From NCBI RefSeq assembly GCF_000510265.1, contig NZ_CP006745.1:55443-119442 (forward strand): a DNA stretch of 64,000 bases. Reading direction: 5' to 3'. Below, one piece after another: positions 32,939 to 44,310 of this stretch. Source of the DNA: Candidatus Endolissoclinum faulkneri L5. GTDB taxonomy: Bacteria > Pseudomonadota > Alphaproteobacteria > Thalassobaculales > Thalassobaculaceae. A model generated the notes under the pieces. It worked only from the letters and a program-made list of their open reading frames with translations. It made no database searches and had not been told where the DNA came from. The first letter of the stretch is position 1. Each line of letters starts with the position of its first letter. The translations under genes and the position numbers were made by a program.

Positions 32939-34714
32939 TTTTTACTGCGGGAGGAATTTGCTATAATTTGCTTATTCCTCTTCGCATTATATTAGATTAA
33001 TGAGTTTTTTTACTATACCTTCTTTAGGACAATACTTTTATATCGTATCTTATATTCTTTATAGAGGATGTAATGCATTTTTGTGGTATTTTTAATATTT
33101 TGCTTTATAAGTTAAATGTATGGGTCTTTAAAGCACCCTATTATTAGGATAGATATTTCTCTATTTCTCTGCACACTAATAATTTAGTTTTATTTGTTTT
33201 AGAGGGCTTAAAGACGTTGTGATCAGTACAATTTAGATAGTTATTGTTGTTTTGCTGAATTTTAGCTTTTTTATTTGAATAATAAGATAGGCTGATAAGT
33301 GGTTTTTTTTTGATGAATTAGATTTATTGAATATTTTTTAGCCAATAATAATTTATTATTTCGATTGCTGCTTGGAGTCGAGATCAATAAGCTTATCTCT
33401 AATGAACTGTATATTGTTTATTTTTATGCTATTTTATCTTATAGGATAAAACCTCTGGTTTAAAATAGCCAAACTTAAGATGTTGATTCCTATTTATAAT
33501 AAGATTATATGAGTAATATTTATGGCTATTGATAGCATTGCCTCATTAACTATTTTGACAATAGATCTATTAATAATATTTTATTAATTTAAAAATTTAT
33601 TATTAAATAATTTTAGGTATCGCTAGTTATTTTTTTTGAGTGAATTGGCATAAATATTTAGCAAGCATAAGTTGTGGTTAAATTTTATACTAAATAGTAA
33701 TGTTGTTTTTTAAAAAAAATCACTTCCTCTATACCAATAATTATTTTATTCCCTCTGTCCGACAATACTAAATAAAATTCAATAAAATATTTGAGTTTAG
33801 TATGTAGGTTGTAATGTATTATTTTTTATCTGAGCTGGACATTAGATTGTTTTTCTTGTAAAAATATTACCTATTAAAATTTATTATAAATCTTTAGCCA
33901 TTTAATACTTACTTAATATATTATTTAATTTTTTTAATAATTTTGTTTAGAATAAGATTTTTTTGTAAAAAAATAAAATGTGGTTAATAATGCCATGAAA
34001 GGTTGAGTTATTCTTAGTTAATTTATTGAAATATAAGATTTAATTGGCAAACTTACAATAAAGTTAGTGGATTTATCTTTTAGCTAATATTGACTAGTTT
34101 ACTTTGATAAAAATATGCTAGCTTTAATTATATTAAAGCATAGAGTCTTGGTAAGTGACTTATTTTTTGTTTATCTAGCAAAACTAGGCAAAGCATTAGT
34201 ATTAATTTATTTGATATAATAAATTAATACTAATGCTAAGTACATTGGATAAAATGCTTTACTTGATTAAAAGTATTGAGTACGATAATTGTGCTACTTA
34301 TATTGATATCTTTCCTAATTATAAAAAGTGTACTTATTACCGTTAATCGCAAAAGAGAATACCTAATCTGTATTTTCAGAAAAGTTGATTGTTTTTATTG
34401 GCGTTGATAGATCACCGAACAAGTTACTACTGTAAATTAATCAGCAAAGGAAGAGTTAGCTCTTTGTATTCTTAATTGAGCTATTATGAATTATATCATG
34501 TCAGCTATTATAATTAATAGCTGACATGATATAAGTATCGCTTGTTTTTTACAGTAGAGTAGTAGAATCACGTATAATATAATTAGCGATTATTATCTAC
34601 TAATCCGTAGTGTTTTTCTTGATAAAGCGTGTTACACTAATCAAACAATATAAATTTATGATAGAACAATCAATAATTTTGAAACCTTGATAAAAACAAT
34701 GCTGCTACCTTGTC
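32939..34714. other. AT-rich spacer of about 1.8 kb
   Basis: No gene on either strand. An imperfect hairpin just after the BI-1 stop (GAGGAAT 32951-32957 with ATTCCTC 32974-32980) might serve as terminator. A 20-bp perfect inverted repeat lies at 34491-34534, toward the cysS 3' end. Confidence 0.55.
34491..34534. repeat. 20-bp perfect inverted repeat, 4-base loop
   Basis: TTATATCATGTCAGCTATTA (34491-34510), loop TAAT, then the exact complement (34515-34534). It lies about 180 bases beyond the cysS stop. No T tract follows in the cysS direction. Confidence 0.92.
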
Positions 34715-36112
34715 CTACTTTATTTTCTTCCAAGTGGTATTAGCAGCTCCGTCTTCTAATTTTATCCCTCGTGCTTTAAATTTATCTCTAATTTTGTCAG
34801 CTTCTCTAAAGTTATGCGCTTTACGGGCAGCATTGCGGGCAGCAATTAATGCTTCGATTTCTTCGTCTTCTTTTCCATCTCCCTTAAACCAAGCTTTAAG
34901 ATCGCTTTGGAGCAAGCCTAGTAATTTACTCCAGTCTAGTAATTTATACATTAGATCGGATATCTCCCAATCGCAGACCTTGTTGTTAAGAGCGATATTT
35001 ATTTTTCGAGCAATTTGATGTAGAGCAGTTAGCGCTAAAGGCGTATTTAAGTCATCGCATAAAGCAGATAACACTAGATTATTGTCTTGAACTAGACTAC
35101 ACTGCGGGGTATATCCTGATTCTCGTGCTCGATTTATTGTACCATATAATTTGTTGAGCTGGGTTTTAGCTTCATACAGACCAGACTTAGAAAAATTTAA
35201 TGGTTGGCGATAGTGAGTAGAGAGTAGCAAAAAGCGGATTGCTTCGCCTGGCCATCTAGAGAGTAAATCACGGATCGTGTAAAAGTTATGACGCGACTTT
35301 GACATTACTTTGCCTTCTACTGTCACGAAACCGTTATGCATCCAGTAATTGGCCATAGTGCCATGGCCAAAAGCACAGCTGGTCTGGGCGAGTTCATTCT
35401 CATGATGCGGAAATATCAAGTCAATTCCGCCACCATGGATATCAAATGTTTCACCTAAATTATCTGCAGCCATAGCTGAACATTCTACATGCCAACCTGG
35501 TCGCCCGTAACCCCATGGACTATCCCATCCTTGTTGGTCATTTGCGCTGGGCTTCCATAGAACGAAATCAGATGGGTTGCGTTTAAAGGATAGTACATCG
35601 ATTCGTGATTCAGCAATAAAGTCTTTTTCGTAACGATGTGACAATTGACCGTAATTAGCTGTAGAACGCACATTGAATAGCACATGATTATTAGTAATAT
35701 AAGCATGTCCGAGGTTAATCAATCTTTGTGTAAAAGCAATCATTGGTCCAATATATTCGGTAGCACGTGGTTGTACGTCAGGTTTTTTAACGCCAATCGC
35801 AGCCATATCTGTTTTATATATATTTATTATTTCTTTAGTCAGTGCCTCCATTGTTATGCATCGCTCCTTAGAACGATTAATAATTTTATCGTCAACATCG
35901 GTGATGTTAGTAACGTAAGTAACATGGGCATTGCCGTAAATATGACGCAACGCGCGGACTAAAACATCAAAAACTACAGCAGGCCGCGCATTACCTACAT
36001 GAGCGTAGTCGTACACTGTCGGGCCGCAGACATATACACGCACATTTAATGGATCTATTGTGTGAAATACTTGCTTTTTGCGCATAAGGGTATTGGTAAT
36101 CTTGAGCTTCAT
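34715..36112 (-). CDS. cysS: Cysteinyl-tRNA synthetase
   Basis: A class I synthetase of about 465 residues that charges tRNA-Cys. The zinc-binding Cys and HIGH-like motif are in YVCGPTVYDYAHVGNARP. Further zinc ligands are in WHVECSAM and HHENE. The KMSKS loop is GKVMSKSRHNF. I chose ATG at 36112 (MKLKITNTLMRKKQ), which matches the usual start; a longer frame to 36166 adds 18 residues with no family similarity. It follows gltX by 124 bases on the same strand. Confidence 0.97.
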   Translation of the reverse strand: MKLKITNTLMRKKQVFHTIDPLNVRVYVCGPTVYDYAHVGNARPAVVFDVLVRALRHIYGNAHVTYVTNITDVDDKIINRSKERCITMEALTKEIINIYKTDMAAIGVKKPDVQPRATEYIGPMIAFTQRLINLGHAYITNNHVLFNVRSTANYGQLSHRYEKDFIAESRIDVLSFKRNPSDFVLWKPSANDQQGWDSPWGYGRPGWHVECSAMAADNLGETFDIHGGGIDLIFPHHENELAQTSCAFGHGTMANYWMHNGFVTVEGKVMSKSRHNFYTIRDLLSRWPGEAIRFLLLSTHYRQPLNFSKSGLYEAKTQLNKLYGTINRARESGYTPQCSLVQDNNLVLSALCDDLNTPLALTALHQIARKINIALNNKVCDWEISDLMYKLLDWSKLLGLLQSDLKAWFKGDGKEDEEIEALIAARNAARKAHNFREADKIRDKFKARGIKLEDGAANTTWKKIK

Positions 36113-36236
36113 GTCTTGGATTCCGAAGGTATGTCTTTGTGTCTCAACAACAGCAGGCATGCTCAATAGTCAATTTTTACATTCAAATAAATTACAATAG
36201 CAATGGAACAAAGAACAAGGGTTTTAATCTTTCTAT

Positions 36237-37580
36237 CTAAGCAATTTCTCCATGCAATCTAGCAATTATCTTTTTACGATTCATCATAGGCAAAATATCT
36301 TTAAGCTGCGGTCCATAATCTTTTGCCGTCAAAGCCTTGCGTAAAGTCATAAATAATGATTTACCATTTCGAGCAGTTTTTAATTTTATCGCAGTAATCC
36401 AAAGATCCCAAGTTTTGGCATTAGGCTCTTCGGCTGGTAACAAATCAGCAGCTGTAATACAGAATGCACTATCTTCTGCAGCAATTATAGGTTTGATTGG
36501 AGTGTTAAGCAGAAGCCACCATTCTTTGACTTCAGATAGTCTAGTTATATTGCCGCGTACAGCATTCCAAAATCTTGCTCCACCATTAACTTCTAGATCT
36601 AAAAGACGATCAGCAACGTCACTGTAAGATGTTTCTTGCAAAATTTTTTTATTAATTTGTATTAGGTTATCCAAGATAAAATGTGGATTTGCTCGGCTGT
36701 AGCGAGTGATATCGAAGTTTTCGACAATTTGGCCTAATGTGTTTGCAGGCACAATCTTGTTAGTACCTAGTCCAGATAAAAGAGAATTAATAGCCATTGC
36801 TTCTAACTTGTGCGTTTCTCTCAATTCTTCTAAGCTAATACTTCCAAGACGCTTGGATAAGCTAGAGCCATCCGCTCCTACAATTAATGAAGTATGTCCT
36901 AGCATTGGAGGTTGCGCTCCTAGTGCATGAAAAATTTGAATTTGGGTGGCGGAATTAGTTACGTGATCCTCACCGCGTATGATGTAAAGAATAGAAAAGT
37001 CAATATCATCGACTACTGAGGCCATAAAATAAGCTGGGCTACCATCGGTACGTATCATAATTGGATCGGATTGCAAAGCCATATCTCGTTCACTTTTACC
37101 GAGTATTATATCATTCCAAGTTACTATTTTATGATTTAGCTTAAATCGCCAGTATGGTAATATGCCTTTGGTTTTTTTTGCTGCTTTTTCATCATAACTT
37201 AAGGAAAGTGCAGATCGATCGTATATTGGTGGTTTGCCAGCAGATAGCTGTTTTTTTCGTTTTAGTGCTAGTTCTTCAGCGCTTTCATAGCACGGGTACA
37301 ACCATCCCATTTGCTTTAGTCTTTCCGCTTCAGCAGCATAGCGTTTTAAACGGTCAGATTGTCGAGAGAATACATCCCAAGTAATGCCAAGCCAATTTAG
37401 ATCTCGCTTTATCTTTTCTGCGAATTCAACTGTACTGCGTTTAGCATCGGTGTCATCAGAGCGCAACATAAAATTACCGCCATGGGCGCGGGCAAATAGC
37501 CAGTTGATTAACGCTTGACGGGTATTTCCAACATGCAGAAGCCCAGTTGGGCTTGGAGCAAAACGGACAAATACTGCCAT
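36237..37580 (-). CDS. gltX: Glutamyl-tRNA synthetase
   Basis: A 447-residue class I synthetase. The HIGH-type motif is in APSPTGLLHVGNTRQALINW, and the KMSKS-type loop is LSKRLGS. ATG at 37580 is preceded by AAAGGGG. Alphaproteobacteria often carry two GltX proteins, with Glu-tRNA-Gln corrected by GatCAB; whether this copy is discriminating cannot be told from sequence alone. It is followed by cysS and preceded by nadE on the same strand. Confidence 0.96.
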   Translation of the reverse strand: MAVFVRFAPSPTGLLHVGNTRQALINWLFARAHGGNFMLRSDDTDAKRSTVEFAEKIKRDLNWLGITWDVFSRQSDRLKRYAAEAERLKQMGWLYPCYESAEELALKRKKQLSAGKPPIYDRSALSLSYDEKAAKKTKGILPYWRFKLNHKIVTWNDIILGKSERDMALQSDPIMIRTDGSPAYFMASVVDDIDFSILYIIRGEDHVTNSATQIQIFHALGAQPPMLGHTSLIVGADGSSLSKRLGSISLEELRETHKLEAMAINSLLSGLGTNKIVPANTLGQIVENFDITRYSRANPHFILDNLIQINKKILQETSYSDVADRLLDLEVNGGARFWNAVRGNITRLSEVKEWWLLLNTPIKPIIAAEDSAFCITAADLLPAEEPNAKTWDLWITAIKLKTARNGKSLFMTLRKALTAKDYGPQLKDILPMMNRKKIIARLHGEIA

Positions 37581-37628
37581 AAAACCCCTTTTAATTGTCT
37601 AACAGTATAAAATTATAGTATTTGCTTG

Positions 37629-39305
37629 TCAAATATCCCTTAGCTTATATGTATCAGTAAATGCATTAGTGATTGGATAGCGTCTTTCTTTGCCGAAAGA
37701 TCGACAAGTTAGTTTAACTCCTGGAGGGGATTGGTACCGCTTATATTCTGCTCGATTCAACATACGCCACACTTGTAGCACAGTGTCTTTATCATAACCA
37801 TTAGCTATGATCTCAGCTAATGGTGTTTCTTTTTCGATTAGATGAATTAATATTTTATCTAGCACTGAATATATAGGTATGGTATCTATATCTTTTTGTC
37901 CTGGCTTTAATTCAGCAGAAGGCGGTTTACTAATGATGTGTGGAGGTATACATGTATCATTTGGTCCATAGCAATCGGTTGGTTTATTAGAATTACGCCA
38001 ACGACAGAGCTTAAATACTGTACTCTTATATACATCTTTTAATACTGAATAGCCGCCGCACATATCACCGTATAAAGTCGTATATCCAATAGAAATTTCT
38101 GATTTGTTACTGGTAGATAGCACCATGTATCCAAACTTATTAGATAAAGCCATTAGGATGATGCCACGTAAACGGGCTTGTAGATTTTCTTCAGTGAGAT
38201 CGTGCGATATAACACCTAAATGCTTAGTTAACATGCTCTCAAACGTTAGCATAGCTGAGCTAATACTAATATTAGTATGCTTAACTCCAAGCCGCTTAGC
38301 AACTTCTAACGCATCTTCTAAGCTATGATTGCTGGTATATGGAGATGGCATCATGACACAACGTACTTTGTCTGCGCCTAAAGCATCAACTGCTACGGTC
38401 GCAGACAGCGTGCTATCAATGCCGCCAGATATTCCTAAGATGATGCCAGGAAAACGATTTTTGGCTACGTAGTCACGTAAGCCTAGTACCATAGCACGAT
38501 ATATAGCTACTAGACCATATTTTGGTTTTATTGTGTTAGTCTGCGCGCAAGACCAACCTTCTAGTCCACGCGTCCAGGTTGTAGTAACTATCGATTCTTC
38601 CCAAGCAGGAAGATAGGCTGACACCTTTTGATCAGTGTTTAGAACAAATGATGCACCGTCAAATACTATTTCGTCTTGGCCACCAACTTGGTTTAAGTAA
38701 ACCATTGGCAATTTGCTTTCAATTACACGTGATATGGCATTCTGTAAGCGATTATTCATTTTTTGATTATCAAATGGAGAACCATTAGAAACCAATAAAA
38801 ATTCTCCACCGCCCGTTTTAATGTTCTTTACTACATCGGGTGTCCAAATATCTTCACAGATCGGAACGCCAAGACGCAAACCGCGTACTTCTATCGGGCT
38901 AGGGATTGGTCCACTGTTGAATACTCTTTTTTCGTCAAACACACCATAATTTGGTAGGTTTACTTTATATCGGACTGCTTGCAATTTACCTTTATCTAAT
39001 AGCAACACGGCGTTGTACATTTTATCTTTTTCTATCCATGGAGCACCGAGCAGAATGGCTGGCCCACCATCGGCGGTTTCGATAAGCAATTTTTCGACCG
39101 CGTTACGTATTTCACTAATAAACATCGAATTAAGCACTAGATCTTCTGGTGGATAGCCAGAAATATAAAGTTCTGGTGTTAGAATGAGATCAGCGTTTTC
39201 GGTAGCAGCTTGAGCACGTACTTTGCGTAACTTATTTACGTTCGCATCAATATTACCGACGCAAGGATTGAGTTGCGCTAATGTAATGAGAAATCTTTTT
39301 TTCAT
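37629..39305 (-). CDS. nadE: Glutamine-dependent NAD+ synthetase
   Basis: A 558-residue two-domain enzyme for the last step of NAD synthesis. The N-terminal nitrilase-like glutaminase has its Glu-Lys-Cys triad in TPELYISGYPPEDL, RYKVNLPNYGVFDEKR and GVPICEDIW. The C-terminal synthetase has the P-loop ILGISGGIDSTLSATVA and the TSNKSEISIGY segment. Free glutamine can therefore serve as ammonia donor. ATG at 39305 fits the family start (FLITLAQLNPCVGNI). It lies 48 bases upstream of gltX. Confidence 0.97.
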   Translation of the reverse strand: MKKRFLITLAQLNPCVGNIDANVNKLRKVRAQAATENADLILTPELYISGYPPEDLVLNSMFISEIRNAVEKLLIETADGGPAILLGAPWIEKDKMYNAVLLLDKGKLQAVRYKVNLPNYGVFDEKRVFNSGPIPSPIEVRGLRLGVPICEDIWTPDVVKNIKTGGGEFLLVSNGSPFDNQKMNNRLQNAISRVIESKLPMVYLNQVGGQDEIVFDGASFVLNTDQKVSAYLPAWEESIVTTTWTRGLEGWSCAQTNTIKPKYGLVAIYRAMVLGLRDYVAKNRFPGIILGISGGIDSTLSATVAVDALGADKVRCVMMPSPYTSNHSLEDALEVAKRLGVKHTNISISSAMLTFESMLTKHLGVISHDLTEENLQARLRGIILMALSNKFGYMVLSTSNKSEISIGYTTLYGDMCGGYSVLKDVYKSTVFKLCRWRNSNKPTDCYGPNDTCIPPHIISKPPSAELKPGQKDIDTIPIYSVLDKILIHLIEKETPLAEIIANGYDKDTVLQVWRMLNRAEYKRYQSPPGVKLTCRSFGKERRYPITNAFTDTYKLRDI

Positions 39306-40135
39306 AGCAAATTCATTAAGTGTTTTATAGTATGTAGCTGTTTATAGGCTAATTTACTAATTTTATAATACAATTCTATATATCATGTTCTTAATTATTA
39401 AAATTAGATAATTTACTATAAATTAGTTTAGGTAACTCGTGACATAGTAATTGTTTTGAATATTAATTAGGAAGATTGATTGGATATATAAACGATTTTT
39501 CTATATATACATTCAGAGTTAGCATATGCTTTTTAATGGAGAAATAGATGATAAACAATTTTCTATTAAGCTTTTTAGGTAGCTAAATAATTAATAGCAA
39601 GTTGCTTTTTAGAGCACAGTGGATACTACTATATTTTCAGCGTCAATTTTATACTATTTGCTATACACTTAATTTTTCTAGTCTAGAGATCTTTCTTGCG
39701 AAAAAAATTTAAATTAATAATTTTATCCATTAATTTTTGTATATATAAGAAAAATCTATTTTAGTGCATTAATTTATTAATGTTTCATTTTTCACATATG
39801 TTACTATAATTTTATAGAAATGTTAATTAATGTTTTTTTAGTAGAATGATTCAAATAATATTTTAATATACTGTACAGTACTCTGACTATAAATAAGAAT
39901 AAAGCAAGTTATAGTAAAAATTAAGGAAGTTTGTTTAATAAAGGTATTTAATTTTTTAAATATCATATGATTACTGATTAATTGTTTAATGTCGCTGGTA
40001 ATTATTAACAGTTTTAGTGTTGCTGTCTTCATCAGTTTTAGGCATGGCAATTAACTGCAAAATCGTTAGAGACCGATTGTGAATAAACAGTGTATTAGCT
40101 TCTGTTGTAATTAGATCACGGTATTTTTTAATACG

Positions 40136-40201
40136 ATCGACAGCAATCAACTAAATAGAATGTTATATTTATGGTACTCTGTTATGTTGATTGCTGTCGA
40201 T
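40136..40201. repeat. 16-bp perfect inverted repeat
   Basis: ATCGACAGCAATCAAC (40136-40151) and its exact complement (40186-40201) enclose 34 bases. Confidence 0.85.
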
Positions 40202-40214
40202 AAGATTATTAAAC

Positions 40215-40250
40215 AAACTATTTGTTATATAAAAACTATTTGTTATATAA
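40215..40250. repeat. 18-base tandem duplication
   Basis: AAACTATTTGTTATATAA at 40215-40232 is repeated exactly at 40233-40250, and the second copy overlaps the next, longer duplication. Confidence 0.9.
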
Positions 40251-40315
40251 AACATATTAGAAATAATTTACCATTGATTGTTATATAAAACATATTAGAA
40301 ATAATTTACCATTGA
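40240..40315. repeat. 38-base perfect tandem duplication
   Basis: A 38-base unit beginning TTGTTATATAAAACATATTA occupies 40240-40277 and is repeated without change at 40278-40315. It is the longest exact direct duplication noticed in the window. Confidence 0.93.
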
Positions 40316-42021
40316 GTTTAACTTCAGCAAAAAATTCATTGAACAATTATTTTGATAATAACAAAAATAATTAAATACTTAGCAGTAATCATTTGATTAA
40401 AGTAATCCTTATTATCGAGGCAGTACAAGAATTTGTTTTATGAATATATTTTGGGCTATGTAATTTACTTTTTTGCAGGTAAGTAAACAATTATCATTGT
40501 TATTATAAATAATCTTGCTAAGATGTTGTAATTTAGTGTTACAAAAACATTTGTATATGTACAATATACTGTTATGTTTAAATAATACTTGTTTTGATAA
40601 AAATAATAATAATCTATAAAAAGAGCAGATATTACCTTGGTTTTATATTAGTCTGCCGGCTTAAGTAAAGTTTATTATTTTTAAAATTATTGTAATATTT
40701 ATTTTTATAAATGATGCTATAATTAGATTTTATCTATTACGGTAGAATAATCATGCTTTTTATAAATTGTTGTTTATATTAACTGCTTATTATTTTTTTA
40801 TTACAATTATAGCTTTTATTAGATTGGAAATATTTTAGATGAGTTATTACACTTAAATATGTTATTACACTTAAATATAATTTATTCTTGTTGATATTAT
40901 AAAATAATTATTTTAGGAGCTATCACGAGTTTAAGATCTAGCAAAATAGATTGAGATGATTTTTTTAATTATCGCTTAATATTCAAGATAGCTGTTTATC
41001 ATGTATAATAAACGATAAAATATCTATATCTATAGCAAAATTAAATAGATTATTGATAAACTTAGATAATTAATTTAGGCTTATATATAATAAATTTTTA
41101 TAGAATAACTTTGGATGAATTCATCAGTAAATTAAGGATTGGAATATTTAGCAAATATTTTAAAGTATTGTTAAATAAGATCGATTAAAATTTACTTCGC
41201 AAATTTTAATTATTTAGTTTATTTTACTGAGAATAATGTAGAAATTTCAGTAGAAATATCATATTTTTTTGTATTGATTTTATTCTTTATATTAATGATA
41301 TTTAGTACTTATTAAGTAGTAATACATTTTTCTATGACTGGATAGCGCTTTAAAATGAAGTACAGTGACGGTTTTTTATAAATTCAGTTAAAAGTATAAT
41401 TATAAAGAATTTTTATACGAGAGTAATTCATTATTCTCTAATTATGGAAATTGCAGAAATGCTTAAATCGCTGATGTATAGCGCAAGAGATCATATTAAA
41501 TATCGGTGTAATTAGTTAGATTCTATTTTTAGAATAAGGTTTAAAGATTCAATTAGACGAATAATAGTATTAATGGATAAAAATTAGTGGGAATTATCCT
41601 AAAAAATCAACGCAGTGCTTAATTTTTACCAAATATTATAATGATAATGTATTATTAAATTTTAATGATAGTAATAAATTACAATGTATATTTTTTGAAT
41701 TAAACCTATAACTAAACGAATCAATCTAATATAATGCAAAAAATTACATGTATAAATAGATTCTATAATTGTAAAATGCGCTATAAATTTAATTGATTTA
41801 TGAAGCATTATGTTGCTTCAATAAGTTGTAGCAAACATTCTTGCTTAAGCTATTATTCTATTTATAATAATAAATTTCATTAAAGATTTATTTTTAATTT
41901 TTTTTTATTTTAAGAGCAGTATGATTACAATTTATACATTTGATTGATTGTATACATCTTTATTAGATCTAAATTTTCTCTAATTAAATTTTGTATAAAG
42001 CACAACTAAGCTCTTATTAGG

Positions 42022-44310
42022 ATGTTTGCGCAATATAGTTATCTAGATGGTTTAAATGATGATCAGCTTGTTGCAGTAAAAGCACTAGATGGCCCTGTAT
42101 TGATATTGGCTGGTGCTGGTACTGGTAAGACTCGTGTGTTGGCAAGTCGCCTTACTCACATTTTGACCGTGGGGAATGTTGACCCAAGGAATATCCTAGC
42201 GGTTACATTCACAAACAAAGCAGCCCAGGAAATGAAAGAACGAGTTAACGCAGTTGTTGGCTCTGCGACAAAGCAAATCTGTTTAGGGACCTTTCATGCA
42301 CTGTGCGCTAAGATTTTACGGAATCATGCTGAGCTGGTAGGGCTTAAATCAAATTTTTCTATATTGAACATCAATCAGCAAATCACTTTAATAAAGCAAA
42401 TTCTACAGGATCTAAATATTGAAGAAAAGCATTGTTCTGCTCAATCTGTACTAGGTATTTTACAGCGTTGGAAAGATCGTGGCTTGACTTCCGATAAAAT
42501 ATATTCCACTAAATTTAGTAATATATCCGTAGGTAATCCAAAACAAATCTATCGGCATTATCAAGATAGGTTGATAAATATGAATGCAGTTGATTTTGGC
42601 GATCTTATTCTGCATTGCTTTACCTTATTCCAAACCAATGTTTGTGTACTACAACAGTACCAAAATCAATTCCGATATATAATGGTGGACGAATATCAAG
42701 ATACTAATTTAGTTCAATATTTTTGGTTGCGTTTGCTGGCTCAAAATTATAAAAACATTTGCTGTGTAGGGGATGATGATCAGTCGGTTTATGGTTGGCG
42801 TGGAGCAGAAATTGGCAATATTATTAACTTTGAAAACGACTTTCCTGGGTCTAAAGTAGTCAGATTAGAACAAAATTATCGCTCTACTTCTCGCATCTTA
42901 GCTGTCGCCTCTAGTGTGATTGCGCGTAACAAAGGTCGTTTGGGTAAGATTTTGTGGACCAAAGGGAATGACGGCGAGCAAATCATTGTGCGCTGTGTGT
43001 CTGATAATTACATGGAAGCAAGAGTTATTTGCGAAAGAATTAAATATTATCATAAAACTAATGTGCCTTTGCGCGGAATAGCTGTGCTTGTACGTACTGG
43101 TTTTCAGATTCGCGCTTTTGAAGAGCAACTAGTGACTCTTGGTGTGCCTTATAAGACTATTGGCGCTGCACGTTTTTATGATAGTAAGGAGATACGCGAT
43201 GTTATCTCATATTTGCAGGTAATCGCTCAGCCAAAAAATGATTTAGCCTTTGAAAGAATAATCAACGTTCCAGCTCGCCGTATCGGTAAGACGACAGAAC
43301 GAATTTTATTTCAATATGCTCGAATAAACAACATTTGTCTCACAACGGCTGCGGAGCATATTGTGCAGGATGAAGTATTAAAACCGCCTGCAAGACAAGC
43401 AGTTAGCCTACTAATGCAAAATTTTGCACGCTGGCGCAAGGCATCACATAATGACTCCTTATCGACACTAACTAACAAGGTGATAAACGAAAGCGGTTAT
43501 ATTGCCTCTTTGCAGAAGGATGGTTCGCAAGAAGCCTTGGAAAGATTGAATAATATAAACGAGTTGATTACTACTTTAGAAAAGTTTATTAGTCTTGATA
43601 ATTTTTTAGAACATATCTCTTTATTCGCAGAAGGAGTTGATTCTGTAAACTTTGAGCAAGTTAGTCTGATGACCTTGCATGCTGCTAAGGGGCTAGAGTT
43701 TGAAGTCGTCTTCCTTCCTGGTTGGGAGGAAGGAATATTTCCTAACCAGCGAGCTATTGATGAAAAAAGTGTTAGTGCTTTGGAGGAAGAGAGACGGCTT
43801 GCTTATGTCGGTTTAACTAGAGCACGCAAACATGTCGAGATCTTTTTTGCCACGAATCGCCATCTGCACGGGGTTTGGCGAAATGCAATTCCCTCACGCT
43901 TTATTTCTGAAATGCCAGTAGAGCATTTAGCGATGATCGGGAATGTTAGGGTTTATAATGCTAATACTATTCAGCGCCATTGTGATGACTTTAAGTATAC
44001 TCATAAGAATAAATTTAGATTATCGTCCTTGGAAAGTTCTAGGCCGGTAAACAATTCGATAGTCCACAATTCAGATTACATTTATCAAAACCATGATATT
44101 GTCCGCAAAGACAATACGAAAATTAAAGGTAATCTATGTACGAATGAAATCTCTAGATTTGATAAGTCTACTTTAGAAGAGAGAGTTTTTCATAAAAAAT
44201 TTGGTATGGGAACTATAATAAAAGCCGACAGCAAGGGCAAACTTGAAGTATTGTTTGATTGTGAAGGAACTAAAAAAGTCTTGGATACCTTTGTCTCTAG
44301 GTCAAAATAA
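42022..44310 (+). CDS. uvrD: UvrD/PcrA-type DNA helicase
   Basis: A 762-residue superfamily 1A 3'-to-5' helicase acting in nucleotide excision repair and, where present, methyl-directed mismatch repair. Walker A is AGAGTGKTRVL (about residues 30-40), and Walker B is MVDEYQDTN. Later motifs include GDDDQSVYGWRGAE, RLEQNYRS, MTLHAAKGLEFEVVFLPG and RRLAYVGLTRARK. The C-terminus keeps the short Tudor-like segment (RVFHKKFGMGTI). ATG at 42022 has only TTAGG abutting it. The gene is intact although mutL, 3 kb downstream, is not. Confidence 0.96.
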   Translation: MFAQYSYLDGLNDDQLVAVKALDGPVLILAGAGTGKTRVLASRLTHILTVGNVDPRNILAVTFTNKAAQEMKERVNAVVGSATKQICLGTFHALCAKILRNHAELVGLKSNFSILNINQQITLIKQILQDLNIEEKHCSAQSVLGILQRWKDRGLTSDKIYSTKFSNISVGNPKQIYRHYQDRLINMNAVDFGDLILHCFTLFQTNVCVLQQYQNQFRYIMVDEYQDTNLVQYFWLRLLAQNYKNICCVGDDDQSVYGWRGAEIGNIINFENDFPGSKVVRLEQNYRSTSRILAVASSVIARNKGRLGKILWTKGNDGEQIIVRCVSDNYMEARVICERIKYYHKTNVPLRGIAVLVRTGFQIRAFEEQLVTLGVPYKTIGAARFYDSKEIRDVISYLQVIAQPKNDLAFERIINVPARRIGKTTERILFQYARINNICLTTAAEHIVQDEVLKPPARQAVSLLMQNFARWRKASHNDSLSTLTNKVINESGYIASLQKDGSQEALERLNNINELITTLEKFISLDNFLEHISLFAEGVDSVNFEQVSLMTLHAAKGLEFEVVFLPGWEEGIFPNQRAIDEKSVSALEEERRLAYVGLTRARKHVEIFFATNRHLHGVWRNAIPSRFISEMPVEHLAMIGNVRVYNANTIQRHCDDFKYTHKNKFRLSSLESSRPVNNSIVHNSDYIYQNHDIVRKDNTKIKGNLCTNEISRFDKSTLEERVFHKKFGMGTIIKADSKGKLEVLFDCEGTKKVLDTFVSRSK

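Larger units (their letters stand above)
39306..42021. other. Large AT-rich spacer of about 2.7 kb with repeats
   Basis: Divergent nadE and uvrD flank this stretch. No gene or convincing remnant was found; a 70-codon minus-strand frame (39838-40050) is regarded as chance. It contains a 16-bp inverted repeat (40136-40201) and two overlapping tandem duplications (40215-40315). Base composition is extremely AT-rich throughout. Confidence 0.55.

Noticed and set aside
39838..40050. 70-codon minus-strand frame upstream of uvrD
   Set aside because: AT-rich chance frame, no motif, no ribosome site.
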